64,000 nt of DNA from Agromyces sp. S2-1-8 (GTDB lineage: Bacteria > Actinomycetota > Actinomycetes > Actinomycetales > Microbacteriaceae): NCBI RefSeq assembly GCF_021129215.1, contig NZ_JAJOLP010000001.1:2480001-2544000 (forward strand), given 5' to 3'. Each line of letters opens with the position of its first letter. Position 1 is the stretch's first letter. Under the pieces are notes generated by a model. That model was not told where the DNA came from. It did not search any database and saw only the letters and a program-made list of their open reading frames with translations. The position numbers and the translations under genes were made by a program. Of this stretch, positions 30,477 to 40,259 are shown piece after piece.

Positions 30477-31892
30477 GTGAACGACGAACGCCGCTCCCGC
30501 AGGCCCGACCGCAGACGCGCACCCGCGCAGGTCAGGGTGTCGCCGCCGCGCATCGTCGCATTCGAGGTGCTCGAGGCCGTCCGCGACGACGAGGCGTACG
30601 CCAACCTGCTGCTGCCGAATCGCATCGAGCGCTCCCGTCTGACCGAAGCCGACGCCGCGCTCGCGACCGAGCTCACGTACGGGACCCTCCGGATGCTGGG
30701 CTTCTACGACGCGGTCATCGCGATCGCCGCGGGCCGTCCCGTCGACCGCATCGACCCGCCCGTGCTCGACGTGCTCCGCCTCGGCGTGCACCAGCTGCTC
30801 TCGACTCGGGTGCCCACGCACGCGGCCGTCAACGAGCAGGTCGTCATCGCGAAGCGCGTCGCGCCGACGGCGAGCGGGTTCGTGAACGGCGTGCTCCGCA
30901 CGATCTCCCGCACGAGCGCCGAGGAGTGGCGCGACGCGGTCGCCGCCGAGTACGACGGCGACGCCCGCACGGCCGTGCTCGCCTCCCACCCCGAGTGGGT
31001 CGTGCGCGCCCTGCGCGCCGCGCTCGACGGCGAAGGTCGCGCCGACGAACTCGATGACCTGCTCGAGGCCGACAACGCCGCTCCGCGGGTGAACCTCGTC
31101 GCCCTGCCGGGTCTCGGCGACGAGGATGCCGCGGCGCTCGGCACCCCGAACCGTTTCTCGCCGATCGGCTTCACGGCCGACCGGCCGCTCGCCCTCGTCG
31201 CCGCGCACGAGGGCCGCGTCCGCGTGCAGGACGAAGGGTCGCAGCTCGCAGCACTCGCCCTCACGAGGGCGGCGCCGGTCCGTCCGGGGGAGCGTTGGCT
31301 CGATCTCTGCGCCGGCCCCGGGGGCAAGACCGCGATCCTCGCGGCGGAGGCGCTCGCCGCCGATGCGACGCTCGTCGCCAACGAACTCGTGCCCGCCCGG
31401 GCAGAACTCGTGCGCCGCGCGATCGCCGGCGTCCCGCTCGAGGTCCACGTCTCCGTCGGCGACGGACGCGAGACCGCGGCCGTCGCACTCGGTGCGGAGG
31501 GCGGCTTCGATCGCATCCTGCTCGATGCGCCGTGCACCGGACTCGGCGCGCTCCGGCGCCGGCCGGAAGCACGCTGGCGCAAGCAGCCCGCCGACGTGCC
31601 CGAGCTCACGAGGCTCCAGGGCGAGCTGTTCGACCATGCCGTGCGCCTGCTCGCACCCGGCGGCGTCCTCGCCTACGTCACCTGCTCGCCGCACACCGCC
31701 GAGACGCGCGGCACCCTCCGCGCGGGGCTGCAGCGCCACCCCGAGCTCGAGCAGCTCGACACGCGCGCGGTGCTGCAGTCGGTCGCGCGCGAGCAGCTCG
31801 ATCTCGCCGGCGACGCCGAGACCGTGCAGCTGTGGCCGCACCGGCACGGCACCGACGCCATGTTCATCGCGCTCGTCCGCCGCAGCGCCTGA
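30477..31892 (+). CDS. rsmB: 16S rRNA (cytosine-967 C5)-methyltransferase, RsmB/Sun family
   Basis: 471 residues from GTG 30477. It has an N-terminal NusB-like RNA-binding domain (about residues 25-150, VNEQVVIAKRVAPTASGFVNGVLR) and a C-terminal Rossmann methyltransferase. The SAM site is WLDLCAGPGGKTAILAA, motif IV is LDAPCTGLGALRRRPEARW with the release Cys, and the catalytic Cys403 is in VTCSPHTAET. It methylates C967 (E. coli numbering) of 16S rRNA. It has a basic N-terminal tail ([15 protein letters not shown]). Confidence 0.93.
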   Translation: MNDERRSRRPDRRRAPAQVRVSPPRIVAFEVLEAVRDDEAYANLLLPNRIERSRLTEADAALATELTYGTLRMLGFYDAVIAIAAGRPVDRIDPPVLDVLRLGVHQLLSTRVPTHAAVNEQVVIAKRVAPTASGFVNGVLRTISRTSAEEWRDAVAAEYDGDARTAVLASHPEWVVRALRAALDGEGRADELDDLLEADNAAPRVNLVALPGLGDEDAAALGTPNRFSPIGFTADRPLALVAAHEGRVRVQDEGSQLAALALTRAAPVRPGERWLDLCAGPGGKTAILAAEALAADATLVANELVPARAELVRRAIAGVPLEVHVSVGDGRETAAVALGAEGGFDRILLDAPCTGLGALRRRPEARWRKQPADVPELTRLQGELFDHAVRLLAPGGVLAYVTCSPHTAETRGTLRAGLQRHPELEQLDTRAVLQSVAREQLDLAGDAETVQLWPHRHGTDAMFIALVRRSA

Positions 31893-31946
31893 GGGCGGCA
31901 CCACGCGGCCGAGGTCGGCGCCGGCACGAGGCATCCCGCCGCTGGC

Positions 31947-31952
31947 TAGGCT
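31947..31952 (+). promoter_or_regulatory. -10 element TAGGCT for rpe
   Basis: TAGGCT is followed by 7 bases and ATG 31960, a leaderless-type start. Confidence 0.5.
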
Positions 31953-31959
31953 GCTGCCC

Positions 31960-32619
31960 ATGACGACGCGCATCAACCCGAGCATCCTGGCCGCCGACTT
32001 CGCGAACATCGAGCACGAGCTCACCCGCATCGCGACCGCCGACCTGGTGCACGTCGACGTCATGGACAACCACTTCGTGCCGAACCTCACGTTCGGTCCG
32101 CAGATGGTCGAGCGCATCCAGGCGACGAGCCCGATCCCGCTCGACGTGCACCTCATGATCGACGATCCCGACCGCTGGGCGCCCGGCTACGCGGAGCTGG
32201 GCGCTGCGAGTGTGACGTTCCATGTCGAGGCCGCGAGCGATCCCGTCGCCGTCGCTCGCCGCCTGCGCGAGATCGGGGCCCGAGCCGGCATCGCACTGAA
32301 GCCCGGGACCGAGGCCGAGCCCTTCCTCGAGGTCCTGCACGAGTTCGACCAGGTGCTCGTGATGACGGTCGAGCCGGGGTTCGGCGGGCAGTCGTTCATG
32401 CCCGAGACCATGCCGAAGCTGCGGCGCGTGGCCGACGCCGTTCGCGCTCGCGGCCTCGACGTGTGGCTGCAGGTCGACGGCGGCGTCACGGTCGACACGA
32501 TCGGCATCGCGGCCGAGGCGGGGGCCGACACGTTCGTCGCCGGCTCGGCGGTGTTCCGCGGCATCCCCGAGGACCAGATCGCCGCCCTGCGGGCCGCCGC
32601 AGCGACCCACGCGCACTGA
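31960..32619 (+). CDS. rpe: Ribulose-phosphate 3-epimerase
   Basis: 219 residues. Interconverts ribulose 5-phosphate and xylulose 5-phosphate. The TIM-barrel motifs are INPSILAADFANI, HVDVMDNHFVPNLTFGP, DVHLMIDDPDRW, MTVEPGFGGQSFM and VDGGV with the second catalytic Asp. ATG 31960 gives the family N-terminus; the longer frame upstream lies in rsmB. Its product branch leads to ribose 5-phosphate and thus PRPP, used by the his, trp and pyr genes nearby. Confidence 0.96.
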   Translation: MTTRINPSILAADFANIEHELTRIATADLVHVDVMDNHFVPNLTFGPQMVERIQATSPIPLDVHLMIDDPDRWAPGYAELGAASVTFHVEAASDPVAVARRLREIGARAGIALKPGTEAEPFLEVLHEFDQVLVMTVEPGFGGQSFMPETMPKLRRVADAVRARGLDVWLQVDGGVTVDTIGIAAEAGADTFVAGSAVFRGIPEDQIAALRAAAATHAH

Positions 32620-32636
32620 CCCCTCGCCGCCACCGG

Positions 32637-32642
32637 TAGTCT
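32637..32642 (+). promoter_or_regulatory. -10 element TAGTCT for hisE
   Basis: TAGTCT is followed by 6 bases and the GTG at 32649. It supports the shorter of two possible hisE starts and begins the hisE-hisG-hisF-hisI unit. Confidence 0.5.
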
Positions 32643-32648
32643 GTGAGC

Positions 32649-32912
32649 GTGAAGACCTTCGACGAACTCTTCGTCGAGCTGAGCGACAAGGCCCGCACCC
32701 GCCCAGAGGGTTCCGGCACCGTGCGCGAGCTCGACGCCGGCGTGCACGCCATCGGCAAGAAGATCGTCGAAGAGGCCGCCGAGGTGTGGATGGCCGCCGA
32801 GTACCAGAGCGACGCCGAGACGGCCGAAGAGATCTCGCAGCTGCTCTACCACCTGCAGGTGCTCATGCTCGCGAAGGGGCTCTCGCCGGCCGACGTGTAC
32901 CGACATCTCTGA
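32649..32912 (+). CDS. hisE: Phosphoribosyl-ATP pyrophosphatase
   Basis: 87 residues from GTG 32649. All-alpha NTP pyrophosphohydrolase that removes PPi from PR-ATP in His synthesis. Metal site [13 protein letters not shown] and the later [18 protein letters not shown]; the N-terminus [23 protein letters not shown] is standard. A GTG two codons upstream (32643) is in frame but would sit directly after the -10 hexamer. HisE and HisI are separate proteins here. Confidence 0.95.
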   Translation: MKTFDELFVELSDKARTRPEGSGTVRELDAGVHAIGKKIVEEAAEVWMAAEYQSDAETAEEISQLLYHLQVLMLAKGLSPADVYRHL

Positions 32913-32955
32913 TCGCGCCATGCCCGATCAGTTCCGTCGACACGAAAGCTCAGAC

Positions 32956-33798
32956 ATGCTCAGAATCGCCGTGCCCAACAAGGGTTCGCTCGCCGAGACC
33001 GCCGCGCAGATGCTGTGGGAGGCCGGGTACACCGGTCGCCGGGACCAGCGCGACCTGCACACCGCCGACCCGCGGAACGGGGTGGAGTTCTTCTACCTGC
33101 GGCCGCGCGACATCGCGACCTACGTCGGGTCGGGCGCGCTCGACGTCGGCATCACCGGTCGCGACCTCCTGCTCGACTCCGGGTCGGATGCCTCGGAGAT
33201 CGCCCCGCTCGGTTTCGGCGACTCCACCTTCCGGTTCGCAGGCCCGGCCGGCCGGTTCGCCGAGCTCGGCGACCTCGAGGGCGTCCGCGTCGCGACGAGC
33301 TATCCCGGCCTCGTCGGCGCCTTCCTCACGGGCCGGGGCGTCACCCCGTCGAAGCTCGTGAAGCTCGACGGCGCGGTCGAGTCGGCCGTGCGGCTCGGCG
33401 TGGCCGACGCGGTCGCCGACGTCGTGTCGACGGGTGCGACCCTGCGTCAGGCCGGGCTCGAGATCTTCGGGCCCGTCATCCTCGAGTCCGAGGCGGTGCT
33501 CATCGGCTCGGGCGTCGACAAGCCCGGCGCGGCGACGCTGCTGCGGCGCCTCCAGGGCGTCCTCGTCGCCCGGCAGTACGTTCTCCTCGACTACGACGTG
33601 CCGGTCGAGCACCTCGAGCAGGCGACCGCTGCGGCGCCCGGCTTCGAGTCGCCGACGGTGTCGCCCCTGCACGACCCCGAGTGGGTCGCCGTGCGCGTCA
33701 TGATCCCGCGCGTCGACATGAACCACGTGATGGACGAGCTCTACGCCCTCGGCGCTCGTGCGATCCTCGTGAGCGCCATCCACGCGGCACGGTTGTGA
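32956..33798 (+). CDS. hisG: ATP phosphoribosyltransferase, long form
   Basis: 280 residues. First, feedback-inhibited step of His synthesis. The catalytic domain begins [13 protein letters not shown], and the PRPP motif [19 protein letters not shown] is intact. The last 75 residues ([18 protein letters not shown] to the end) are the ACT-like regulatory domain that binds His, so HisZ is not needed. ATG 32956 gives the usual start; an in-frame ATG at 32920 would add 12 unconserved residues. It lies 43 bases after hisE with no clear ribosome-binding site. Confidence 0.95.
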   Translation: MLRIAVPNKGSLAETAAQMLWEAGYTGRRDQRDLHTADPRNGVEFFYLRPRDIATYVGSGALDVGITGRDLLLDSGSDASEIAPLGFGDSTFRFAGPAGRFAELGDLEGVRVATSYPGLVGAFLTGRGVTPSKLVKLDGAVESAVRLGVADAVADVVSTGATLRQAGLEIFGPVILESEAVLIGSGVDKPGAATLLRRLQGVLVARQYVLLDYDVPVEHLEQATAAAPGFESPTVSPLHDPEWVAVRVMIPRVDMNHVMDELYALGARAILVSAIHAARL

Positions 33799-33807
33799 GG
33801 TGAGCGC

Positions 33808-34569
33808 ATGAGCCTCGCCGTCCGCGTGATCCCGTGCCTCGACGTCGCCGCCGGCCGCGTCGTGAAGGGCGTCAACTTCCAGAACCTGCGCGATGCCGGA
33901 GACCCCGTCGAGCTCGCCGCCCGCTATGCCGAACAGGGCGCCGACGAGCTGACGTTCCTCGACGTGACCGCGACGGTCGACGACCGGTCGACGACCTACG
34001 ACATGGTGCAGCGCGTCGCCGAGCAGGTGTTCATCCCGCTCACCGTCGGCGGCGGCGTGCGCTCGACCGACGACGTCGCGCGGCTGCTCGGCCACGGCGC
34101 CGACAAGATCGGCGTGAACAGCGCGGCGATCGCCCGGCCCGCGCTCGTGGCCGAGATCGCCGACCGCTTCGGCGCGCAGGTCTGCGTGCTGTCGCTCGAC
34201 GTCAAGCGATCCGAACGCACCGAGTCGGGCTTCGTCGTGACGACCCACGGCGGCCGCACCGAGACCGACCTCGACGCGCTCGAGTGGGCCCGGCGTGCGA
34301 TCGGGCTCGGCGCCGGCGAGCTGCTCGTGAACTCGATCGACGCCGACGGCACGAAGCAGGGCTTCGACCTCGAGCTCACCGCCCTCATGCACGAGCTGTC
34401 GACGGTGCCCGTCATCGCCTCCGGCGGCGCGGGTCGCGTCGCCGACTTCCCGCCCGCGATCGCAGCGGGCGCCGACGCGGTGCTCGCGGCCTCGGTCTTC
34501 CACAACGGCGAGCTGACGATCGGCGAGGTCAAGCAGGCGCTCGCGGCCGACGGAAGGATCGTGCGATGA
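33808..34569 (+). CDS. hisF: Imidazole glycerol phosphate synthase cyclase subunit
   Basis: 253 residues. TIM-barrel synthase half that joins PRFAR and ammonia from HisH. Catalytic Asp in [15 protein letters not shown] and the second in [12 protein letters not shown] region, with [24 protein letters not shown] and IASGGAG phosphate loops. HisH and HisA are not in the window. It starts 9 bases after hisG (GAGGTGAGC upstream) and overlaps hisI by 4 bases. Confidence 0.96.
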   Translation: MSLAVRVIPCLDVAAGRVVKGVNFQNLRDAGDPVELAARYAEQGADELTFLDVTATVDDRSTTYDMVQRVAEQVFIPLTVGGGVRSTDDVARLLGHGADKIGVNSAAIARPALVAEIADRFGAQVCVLSLDVKRSERTESGFVVTTHGGRTETDLDALEWARRAIGLGAGELLVNSIDADGTKQGFDLELTALMHELSTVPVIASGGAGRVADFPPAIAAGADAVLAASVFHNGELTIGEVKQALAADGRIVR

Positions 34570-34955
34570 ACGAGAACCCGTCGACCGCGGAGCAGGCGCT
34601 CGAACGTGCCGTCTTCAATGATCAGGGGCTCCTGCCCGCCGTGATCCAGCAGTGGGACACCGGCGAGATGCTCATGCTCGGCTGGATGGACCGCGAGGCG
34701 CTGCGCCGCACGCTCACGGAGGGCCGGGTCACGTTCTGGTCGCGCTCGCGCCAGGAGTACTGGCGCAAGGGCGACACGTCGGGCCACGCCCAGTACGTGC
34801 GCTCGGCCGCGCTCGACTGCGACGCAGACACCCTGCTCGTGAAGGTCGAGCAGATCGGTGCGGCCTGCCACACGGGCACCCGCACCTGCTTCGACGGCGA
34901 CCCGATCGACGTCGTGCAGGGGCGGCTTCCCGATGATCCGGCGCCTGTCGGCTGA
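34566..34955 (+). CDS. hisI: Phosphoribosyl-AMP cyclohydrolase
   Basis: 129 residues, single-domain form. Zinc enzyme that opens the adenine ring of PR-AMP. Signature [36 protein letters not shown] and the Cys ligands in [12 protein letters not shown] and [12 protein letters not shown]. It is coupled to hisF by the ATGA overlap and followed by trpE after 42 bases. Confidence 0.95.
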   Translation: MNENPSTAEQALERAVFNDQGLLPAVIQQWDTGEMLMLGWMDREALRRTLTEGRVTFWSRSRQEYWRKGDTSGHAQYVRSAALDCDADTLLVKVEQIGAACHTGTRTCFDGDPIDVVQGRLPDDPAPVG

Positions 34956-34997
34956 CGGACCGGCCACCCCGACCGACACACGCGACGAGGAGACACG

Positions 34998-36521
34998 ATG
35001 ACCGCCACGACGACCTTCGACGAGTTCTCGGGCCTGCTCGCCGGCCGTCGGGTGGTGCCCGTCGTGCGCGAGCTCTTCGCCGACGGCGAGACCCCGGTCG
35101 GCATCTACCGCAAGCTCGCCGAGGGGCGCCCGGGCACCTTCCTGCTCGAGTCCGCGGAGCAGGGCGGCATCTGGTCGCGCTACTCGTTCGTCGGCGTCTC
35201 GTCGTACGGCGTCATCACCGAGCACGACGACCGCGTCGAATGGCACGACCACGGGCTGTCGGCGGAGCGGGCGCTCGGCGAGGCATCCCGGCTGCCGCCG
35301 CTCGCGGCGCTCGAGGCGCTGTTCGAGCGCTGGCGCACGGAGGACGTGCCGGGCGCGCCGCCGCTGACCGGCGGCCTCGTCGGCTTCATCGGCTGGGAGG
35401 CGGTGCGCCAGATCGAGCACCTGCCCGACCGGCCGCCGGCCGAGTCCTCGATCCCTGGGCAGGCGTTCGCATTCGTCGCCGAGCTCGTGGTCATCGACCA
35501 CCGCACGGGCACCGTGCAGCTCATCGCCTCGGTGCTGAACGACACCGGCGCCGACGCCCGCGAGCTGTGGGACGACGCGCAGGAGCGCCTCGACCGCATG
35601 CAGCGGGGCCTCGCCACCCCGGCGGAGGCGTGGCTGGCCGAGATCGACCTCGCCCGGGCCGCGACGCCGACGCATCGCACCGCAGAGGCCGACTTCCTGG
35701 CGGCGGTGGACCGGTCGAAGGACTTCATCCGCGACGGCGACGTCTTCCAGGTCGTCATCTCCCAGCGATTCGAGCACGAGGCGACCGCGCCGGCGCTCGA
35801 CGTCTACCGGGTGCTGCGCAGCCTCAACCCGAGCCCCTACATGTACTACCTCCACCTCGAGGATGCAGCGGGCGAGCCCTACTGGATCGTCGGGTCGTCG
35901 CCCGAGGCCCTCGTCAAGGTGCAGCACGGACGCGTCTTCACGCACCCGATCGCGGGATCCAAGCCCCGCGGTGCGACCCCCGAGGAGGACGCCGACCTCG
36001 AGGCGGCGCTCGTCGCCGACCCGAAGGAGCAGGCCGAGCACCTCATGCTCGTCGACCTCGCGCGCAACGACCTCGCGAAGGTCTGCGCAGCCGGCTCGGT
36101 CGAGGTGACCGAGTTCATGCGGGTCGAGCGGTTCAGCCACATCATGCACCTCGTGTCCTCGGTGGAGGGCGACCTCGAGCCCGGTGTGAACGCGATCGAG
36201 GTGTTCCGGGCGACGTTCCCCGCCGGCACCCTCTCCGGCGCGCCGAAGCCGCGGGCGCTCGAGATCATCGACGAGCTCGAACCCGCCCAGCGCGGACTGT
36301 ACGGGGGAGTGGTCGGGTACTTCGGATTCGGCGGCGACGCCGACCTCGCGATCGCGATCCGCACGGCGGCGATCTCGGGGGGTGTCGCCCGCGTGCAGGC
36401 GGGTGCGGGCCTCGTCGCGGACTCCGACCCCGCGAGCGAGTTCGAGGAGTCGCGCAACAAGGCGGCCGCGCCGCTTCGGGCCGTCGCCGTCGCCAACGCG
36501 ATGCGGAGGGTGGAGTCGTGA
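34998..36521 (+). CDS. trpE: Anthranilate synthase component I
   Basis: 507 residues. Converts chorismate to anthranilate with ammonia from TrpG. The N-terminal feedback region has FLLESAEQGGIWSRYSFVG (Ser of the Trp-binding LLES element). The chorismate domain has FIRDGDVFQVVISQRF, GSSPEALVKV, HPIAGSKPRG, LMLVDLARNDLAKV and GTLSGAPKPRALEII. GAGGAGA (34987-34993) is the ribosome-binding site. No Trp-rich leader peptide is visible upstream, so classical attenuation is not supported. TrpG, trpD and trpF are elsewhere. Confidence 0.96.
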   Translation: MTATTTFDEFSGLLAGRRVVPVVRELFADGETPVGIYRKLAEGRPGTFLLESAEQGGIWSRYSFVGVSSYGVITEHDDRVEWHDHGLSAERALGEASRLPPLAALEALFERWRTEDVPGAPPLTGGLVGFIGWEAVRQIEHLPDRPPAESSIPGQAFAFVAELVVIDHRTGTVQLIASVLNDTGADARELWDDAQERLDRMQRGLATPAEAWLAEIDLARAATPTHRTAEADFLAAVDRSKDFIRDGDVFQVVISQRFEHEATAPALDVYRVLRSLNPSPYMYYLHLEDAAGEPYWIVGSSPEALVKVQHGRVFTHPIAGSKPRGATPEEDADLEAALVADPKEQAEHLMLVDLARNDLAKVCAAGSVEVTEFMRVERFSHIMHLVSSVEGDLEPGVNAIEVFRATFPAGTLSGAPKPRALEIIDELEPAQRGLYGGVVGYFGFGGDADLAIAIRTAAISGGVARVQAGAGLVADSDPASEFEESRNKAAAPLRAVAVANAMRRVES

Positions 36522-37162
36522 GCCGCGCCCGCATGAAGCTCCCCGCGATCATCGCCTCCGTGGTCGGATCGGGCCTCGCCCTGCTGGCATGGAGCCAGAC
36601 CTGGTTCGGCCTCGTCCTCGCGAGCGGCACCGGCGCGCACGTGAACGCCGAGGTCATCGCGGTACCCGGCAGCGTCGCCTCCCCGGCGCTGGCCGCGCTC
36701 GGCCTCGCCGGCCTCGCCCTCGCCGCGGCGCTCGCCCTCGCCGGTCCCGCGATCAGGGTCGTGCTCGGCGTGCTCGAGATCGTGCTGGGCGGATGCCTCG
36801 TGCTCGCCGCCTGGCTCGCACTCGCCGACCCCGTGGCCGCCGTCTCGGCGTCGGTCACCGAGGCGACGGGCGTCGCCGGCGACGGACCGACGGCCGAGCT
36901 CGTGGGCGCCGCCGTGGCGACCGCCTGGCCCGCCGTCGCCGTCGTCGGCGGCGTGCTCGTCGCCGCCGCCGGAGGACTCGTGCTCGCCACAGGGACCCGC
37001 TGGCCCGGATCCTCCCGCCGCTACCGCAGCGGCCTCGAACCCGCCGACGGCGCGCCCGCCGTCGAGCGCGGCGCGGCCGAGCGCGCCGTCGACGACTGGG
37101 ACGAGCTCAGCCGGGGCGACGACCCGACCGATGACACGACCGGCCCCGAACCGACCCGCTAG
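36518..37162 (+). CDS. Trp biosynthesis-associated membrane protein
   Basis: 214 residues from GTG 36518, overlapping the trpE stop by 4 bases. Four hydrophobic segments, beginning IIASVVGSGLALLAWSQTWFGLVL, with others near LAALGLAGLALAAALAL, VVLGVLEIVLGGCLVLAAWLAL and PAVAVVGGVLVAAAGGLVLAT, then a charged acidic tail. The early AWSQTWF motif and position directly after trpE fit the actinobacterial trp-operon membrane protein family (TIGR02234). The function is unknown; a role in Trp transport has only been guessed from context. Confidence 0.8.
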   Translation: MSRARMKLPAIIASVVGSGLALLAWSQTWFGLVLASGTGAHVNAEVIAVPGSVASPALAALGLAGLALAAALALAGPAIRVVLGVLEIVLGGCLVLAAWLALADPVAAVSASVTEATGVAGDGPTAELVGAAVATAWPAVAVVGGVLVAAAGGLVLATGTRWPGSSRRYRSGLEPADGAPAVERGAAERAVDDWDELSRGDDPTDDTTGPEPTR

Positions 37163-37165
37163 ACT
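37160..37165 (+). promoter_or_regulatory. -10 element overlapping the stop codon of the trp membrane protein
   Basis: TAGACT begins with the TAG stop of the upstream gene. It would start transcription near 37172 and give a short leader with the ribosome-binding site GAAGGAG at 37187-37193. It is a likely internal promoter for the HGxxPAAW gene and trpCBA. Confidence 0.45.
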
Positions 37166-37197
37166 TGCGGGCGAAAACCCCCGCACGAAGGAGCATC

Positions 37198-37428
37198 ATG
37201 AGCATTGAGACCGCAGATCCCGGCCACGGACACTCGCCCGCGGCGTGGACCTCCGTCACCATCATGCTCATCGCGTTCGTGATCGGCACGGTCGCGTTCT
37301 TCCTCGACGTGCAGTGGCTCGTCTGGGCGTCGGCAGGACTCCTCGTCGTCGGCCTCATCGTCGGCTGGGTGCTTGCCCGTGCCGGCTACGGTGTCGGCGG
37401 CGCGAAGGTCGCTGAGAAGGCGCACTAG
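37198..37428 (+). CDS. HGxxPAAW family small membrane protein
   Basis: 76 residues. The eponymous HGHSPAAWTSV lies at residues 10-20, followed by two membrane helices (IMLIAFVIGTVAFFL and LVWASAGLLVVGLIVGWVLA) and a short basic tail. Proteins of this kind are a recurrent small ORF between trpE and trpC in actinobacteria; no function is established. GAAGGAG (37187-37193) fixes ATG 37198. It abuts trpC without a gap. Confidence 0.85.
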   Translation: MSIETADPGHGHSPAAWTSVTIMLIAFVIGTVAFFLDVQWLVWASAGLLVVGLIVGWVLARAGYGVGGAKVAEKAH

Positions 37429-38199
37429 GTGCTGGCCGAGCTGACGGCGAACGCGGTCGCCGACGCGCTCGCGCGCCGTGAGACGCGTCCGCTCGACGAG
37501 GTCGAGGCCGCCGCCATGGCTCGCCCGGCCGCACTCGACGCCCTGGCCGCCCTCCGGCCGGCGTCGCACGTCAAGGTCATCGCCGAGATCAAGCGCTCGA
37601 GCCCCTCGCGCGGCTCGCTCGCCGCGATCGCCGACCCTGCTGCGCTCGCGCGCAGCTACGAGCTCGGTGGCGCGAGCGCGATCAGCGTGCTCACGGAGCA
37701 GCGCAAGTTCGGCGGATCGCTCGCCGACCTCGAGGCCGTGCGCGCCGCGGTCGCGCTCCCGGTGCTGCGGAAGGACTTCATCGCGACGCCGTATCAGGTG
37801 TTCGAGGCTCGCGCCGCCGGTGCGGACCTCGTGCTGCTGATCGTGGCCGCGCTCGACGACCGGGTGCTGCGCGAGCTCTTCGACCTCATCGTCGAGCTCG
37901 GCATGACGCCGCTCGTCGAGACGCACTCGGCCGACGAGCTCGATCGGGCCGCCGCGCTCGGCGCACGCCTGATCGGCGTGAACGCCCGCGACCTCTCGAC
38001 CTTCGAACTCGATCGCGACCTGTTCGGCCGACTGGCCGACCGATTCCCGGCCGACGCGATCCGTGTCGCAGAGTCGGCGGTGCTCTCACCGGCCGACGTC
38101 GCGCACTACCGCTCTTCGGGCGCCGACGTCGTGCTCGTGGGTGAGGCGCTCGTCACGGGCGACCCGATTGCCAATCTCTCAGCATTCCTGGCGGTGTGA
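37429..38199 (+). CDS. trpC: Indole-3-glycerol phosphate synthase
   Basis: 256 residues from GTG 37429, directly after the previous stop and with GAGAAGG at 37414-37420. Closes the indole ring from CdRP. Motifs [15 protein letters not shown] with the catalytic Lys, [36 protein letters not shown] and [13 protein letters not shown] are intact. It is a single-function enzyme (no TrpF fusion). Confidence 0.95.
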   Translation: MLAELTANAVADALARRETRPLDEVEAAAMARPAALDALAALRPASHVKVIAEIKRSSPSRGSLAAIADPAALARSYELGGASAISVLTEQRKFGGSLADLEAVRAAVALPVLRKDFIATPYQVFEARAAGADLVLLIVAALDDRVLRELFDLIVELGMTPLVETHSADELDRAAALGARLIGVNARDLSTFELDRDLFGRLADRFPADAIRVAESAVLSPADVAHYRSSGADVVLVGEALVTGDPIANLSAFLAV

Positions 38200-38200
38200 C

Positions 38201-39409
38201 ATGGCGCTCAGAGCGCAGACCGGTCCGTACTTCGGCGACTTCGGCGGGCGCTTCGTGCCCGAGTCCCTCGTGGCCGCCCTCGACGAACTGGGTGAGGCGT
38301 ACGACCTCGCGAAGCTCGATCCGGCGTTCGGCGCCGAACTCGCGGAGCTCGGCCGGAGCTACACGGGCCGGCCGTCGATCATCACCGAGGTGCCGCGGTT
38401 CGCGAAGCACGCCGGTGGTGCGCGCATCATCCTGAAGCGCGAAGACCTGAACCACACGGGCTCGCACAAGATCAACAACGTGCTCGGGCAGGCGCTGCTC
38501 ACGAAGCGCATCGGCAAGCAGCGCGTGATCGCCGAGACCGGTGCCGGCCAGCACGGCGTCGCGACGGCGACGGCGGCGGCCCTCTTCGGGCTCGACTGCA
38601 CCATCTACATGGGCGAGGTCGACACCGAGCGGCAGGCCCTCAACGTGGCCCGCATGCGCCTGCTCGGCGCCGAGGTCGTCGCGGTCACGGCGGGCTCGCG
38701 CACGCTGAAGGACGCGATCAACGAGGCGATGCGGGACTGGGTCACGAACGTCGAGACGACGAACTACATCTTCGGCACGGTCGCTGGCCCCCACCCGTTC
38801 CCCGAGATGGTGCGCGACTTCCAGAAGATCATCGGCGAGGAGGCCCGCCAGCAGGTGCTCGACCTCACGGGTTCGCTGCCGACGGCGGTGGCGGCGTGCG
38901 TCGGCGGCGGCTCGAACGCGATCGGGATCTTCCACGCCTTCCTCGACGACGAGGGCGTCGGCCTCTACGGCTTCGAGGCCGGCGGCGAGGGCGTCGACAC
39001 CGAGCGGCACGCGGCCACCATCACGATGGGCCGGCCCGGTGTGCTGCACGGCGCCCGCAGCTACCTCCTGCAGGACGAAGACGGCCAGACGATCGAATCG
39101 CACTCGATCTCGGCAGGACTCGACTACCCCGGCGTCGGACCCGAGCACTCCTGGCTCGCCGCCATCGGGCGGGCCGAGTACCGCCCGGTCACCGACGACG
39201 CCGCGATGCAGGCGCTGCGCCTGCTCACCCGCACCGAGGGCATCATCCCGGCCATCGAGTCGTCGCACGCGCTCGCGGGCGCACTCGAGCTCGGTCGCGA
39301 GCTCGGCGACGGCGCGACGATCCTCGTGAACCTCTCCGGCCGCGGCGACAAGGACATGGACGCCGCGGCGCGGTACTTCGAGCTCTACGACGAGGAGGCC
39401 GGCGAATGA
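38201..39409 (+). CDS. trpB: Tryptophan synthase beta chain
   Basis: 402 residues. PLP enzyme joining indole and Ser. Begins [17 protein letters not shown]; the PLP Lys is in [11 protein letters not shown], the COMM-domain and indole tunnel part holds [16 protein letters not shown], and the phosphate loop is GGGSNAIG. The C-terminal [10 protein letters not shown] is normal. ATG 38201 begins 1 base after the trpC stop. It overlaps trpA by 4 bases. Length and TrpA pairing fit the standard TrpB1 type. Confidence 0.97.
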   Translation: MALRAQTGPYFGDFGGRFVPESLVAALDELGEAYDLAKLDPAFGAELAELGRSYTGRPSIITEVPRFAKHAGGARIILKREDLNHTGSHKINNVLGQALLTKRIGKQRVIAETGAGQHGVATATAAALFGLDCTIYMGEVDTERQALNVARMRLLGAEVVAVTAGSRTLKDAINEAMRDWVTNVETTNYIFGTVAGPHPFPEMVRDFQKIIGEEARQQVLDLTGSLPTAVAACVGGGSNAIGIFHAFLDDEGVGLYGFEAGGEGVDTERHAATITMGRPGVLHGARSYLLQDEDGQTIESHSISAGLDYPGVGPEHSWLAAIGRAEYRPVTDDAAMQALRLLTRTEGIIPAIESSHALAGALELGRELGDGATILVNLSGRGDKDMDAAARYFELYDEEAGE

Positions 39410-40200
39410 GCGCCCGCAGCACGGTCGGCCCGGTCATCGCTCGGCGCAACGTCGAGGCATCCGGAGCCCTCATCGGGTACCTCCCGGTCGGATTCCCGAC
39501 ACTCGACGAGAGCGTCGAGGCCGCCGTCGCCCTCGTCGAGAACGGCGTCGACGCGCTCGAACTGGGCCTGCCGTACTCCGATCCCGTGATGGACGGCCCG
39601 GTGATCCAGGCGGCGACCCAGCAGGCGCTCGCGAACGGCTTCCGCCTCGCCGACGGCTTCGAGGCCGTCCGGCGCATCACCGAGCGGGTCGACGCTCCGG
39701 TGCTCGTCATGACGTACTGGAATCCCGTCGTGCAGTACGGCGTCGAGCGGTTCGCCGACGACCTCGCCGCCGCCGGGGGAGCAGGCCTCATCACGCCCGA
39801 CCTGATCCCCGACGAAGGCGCCGACTGGATCGCCGCATCCGAGCGAACCGGGCTCGACCGGGTCTTCCTCGCGGCACCGACGTCGACCGATGCGCGCATC
39901 GCGCGCGTGGTGGAGGCGAGCCGGGGTTTCGTGTACGCCGTGTCGACCATGGGCATCACCGGTGCGCGCGCCGATGTCGACCGTGCGGCGCGTGGCGTCG
40001 TCGAGCGCCTGCAGGCCGCCGGTGCGCCCGCCAGCTGCGTGGGCGTCGGCATCTCGACGGCCGCGCAGGTCGCCGAGGTGCTCGAGTACGCCGAGGGCGC
40101 GATCGTGGGCTCGGCGCTCGTGAAGGCCCTCGCCGACGGCGGGGTCCGCGGGGCGGGCGACCTCGCCGCGGAGCTCGCACGCGGCACGGTCGCGAGTTGA
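39406..40200 (+). CDS. trpA: Tryptophan synthase alpha chain
   Basis: 264 residues. Cleaves indole-glycerol phosphate and feeds indole to TrpB. The catalytic Glu lies near the start in the [15 protein letters not shown] region, followed by the Asp of [29 protein letters not shown] and [10 protein letters not shown] are the later phosphate-binding loops. It starts inside the trpB stop (ATGA) and ends the trpCBA block. Confidence 0.96.
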   Translation: MSARSTVGPVIARRNVEASGALIGYLPVGFPTLDESVEAAVALVENGVDALELGLPYSDPVMDGPVIQAATQQALANGFRLADGFEAVRRITERVDAPVLVMTYWNPVVQYGVERFADDLAAAGGAGLITPDLIPDEGADWIAASERTGLDRVFLAAPTSTDARIARVVEASRGFVYAVSTMGITGARADVDRAARGVVERLQAAGAPASCVGVGISTAAQVAEVLEYAEGAIVGSALVKALADGGVRGAGDLAAELARGTVAS

Positions 40201-40202
40201 AG

Positions 40203-40208
40203 TACGCT
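40203..40208 (+). promoter_or_regulatory. Possible -10 element for lgt
   Basis: TACGCT directly follows the trpA stop and would give a leader of about 45 bases with the ribosome-binding site AGGAAAGG at 40241-40248. No matching -35 is visible. Confidence 0.35.
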
Positions 40209-40259
40209 GACTGAGGCCCACGCGGCCGACGTCGCTTCCGAGGAAAGGCAAGATCCCGA

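Noticed and set aside
34956-34997. Possible Trp attenuator before trpE
   Set aside because: The 42-base gap encodes no Trp codons in a leader peptide and has no alternative stem pair.
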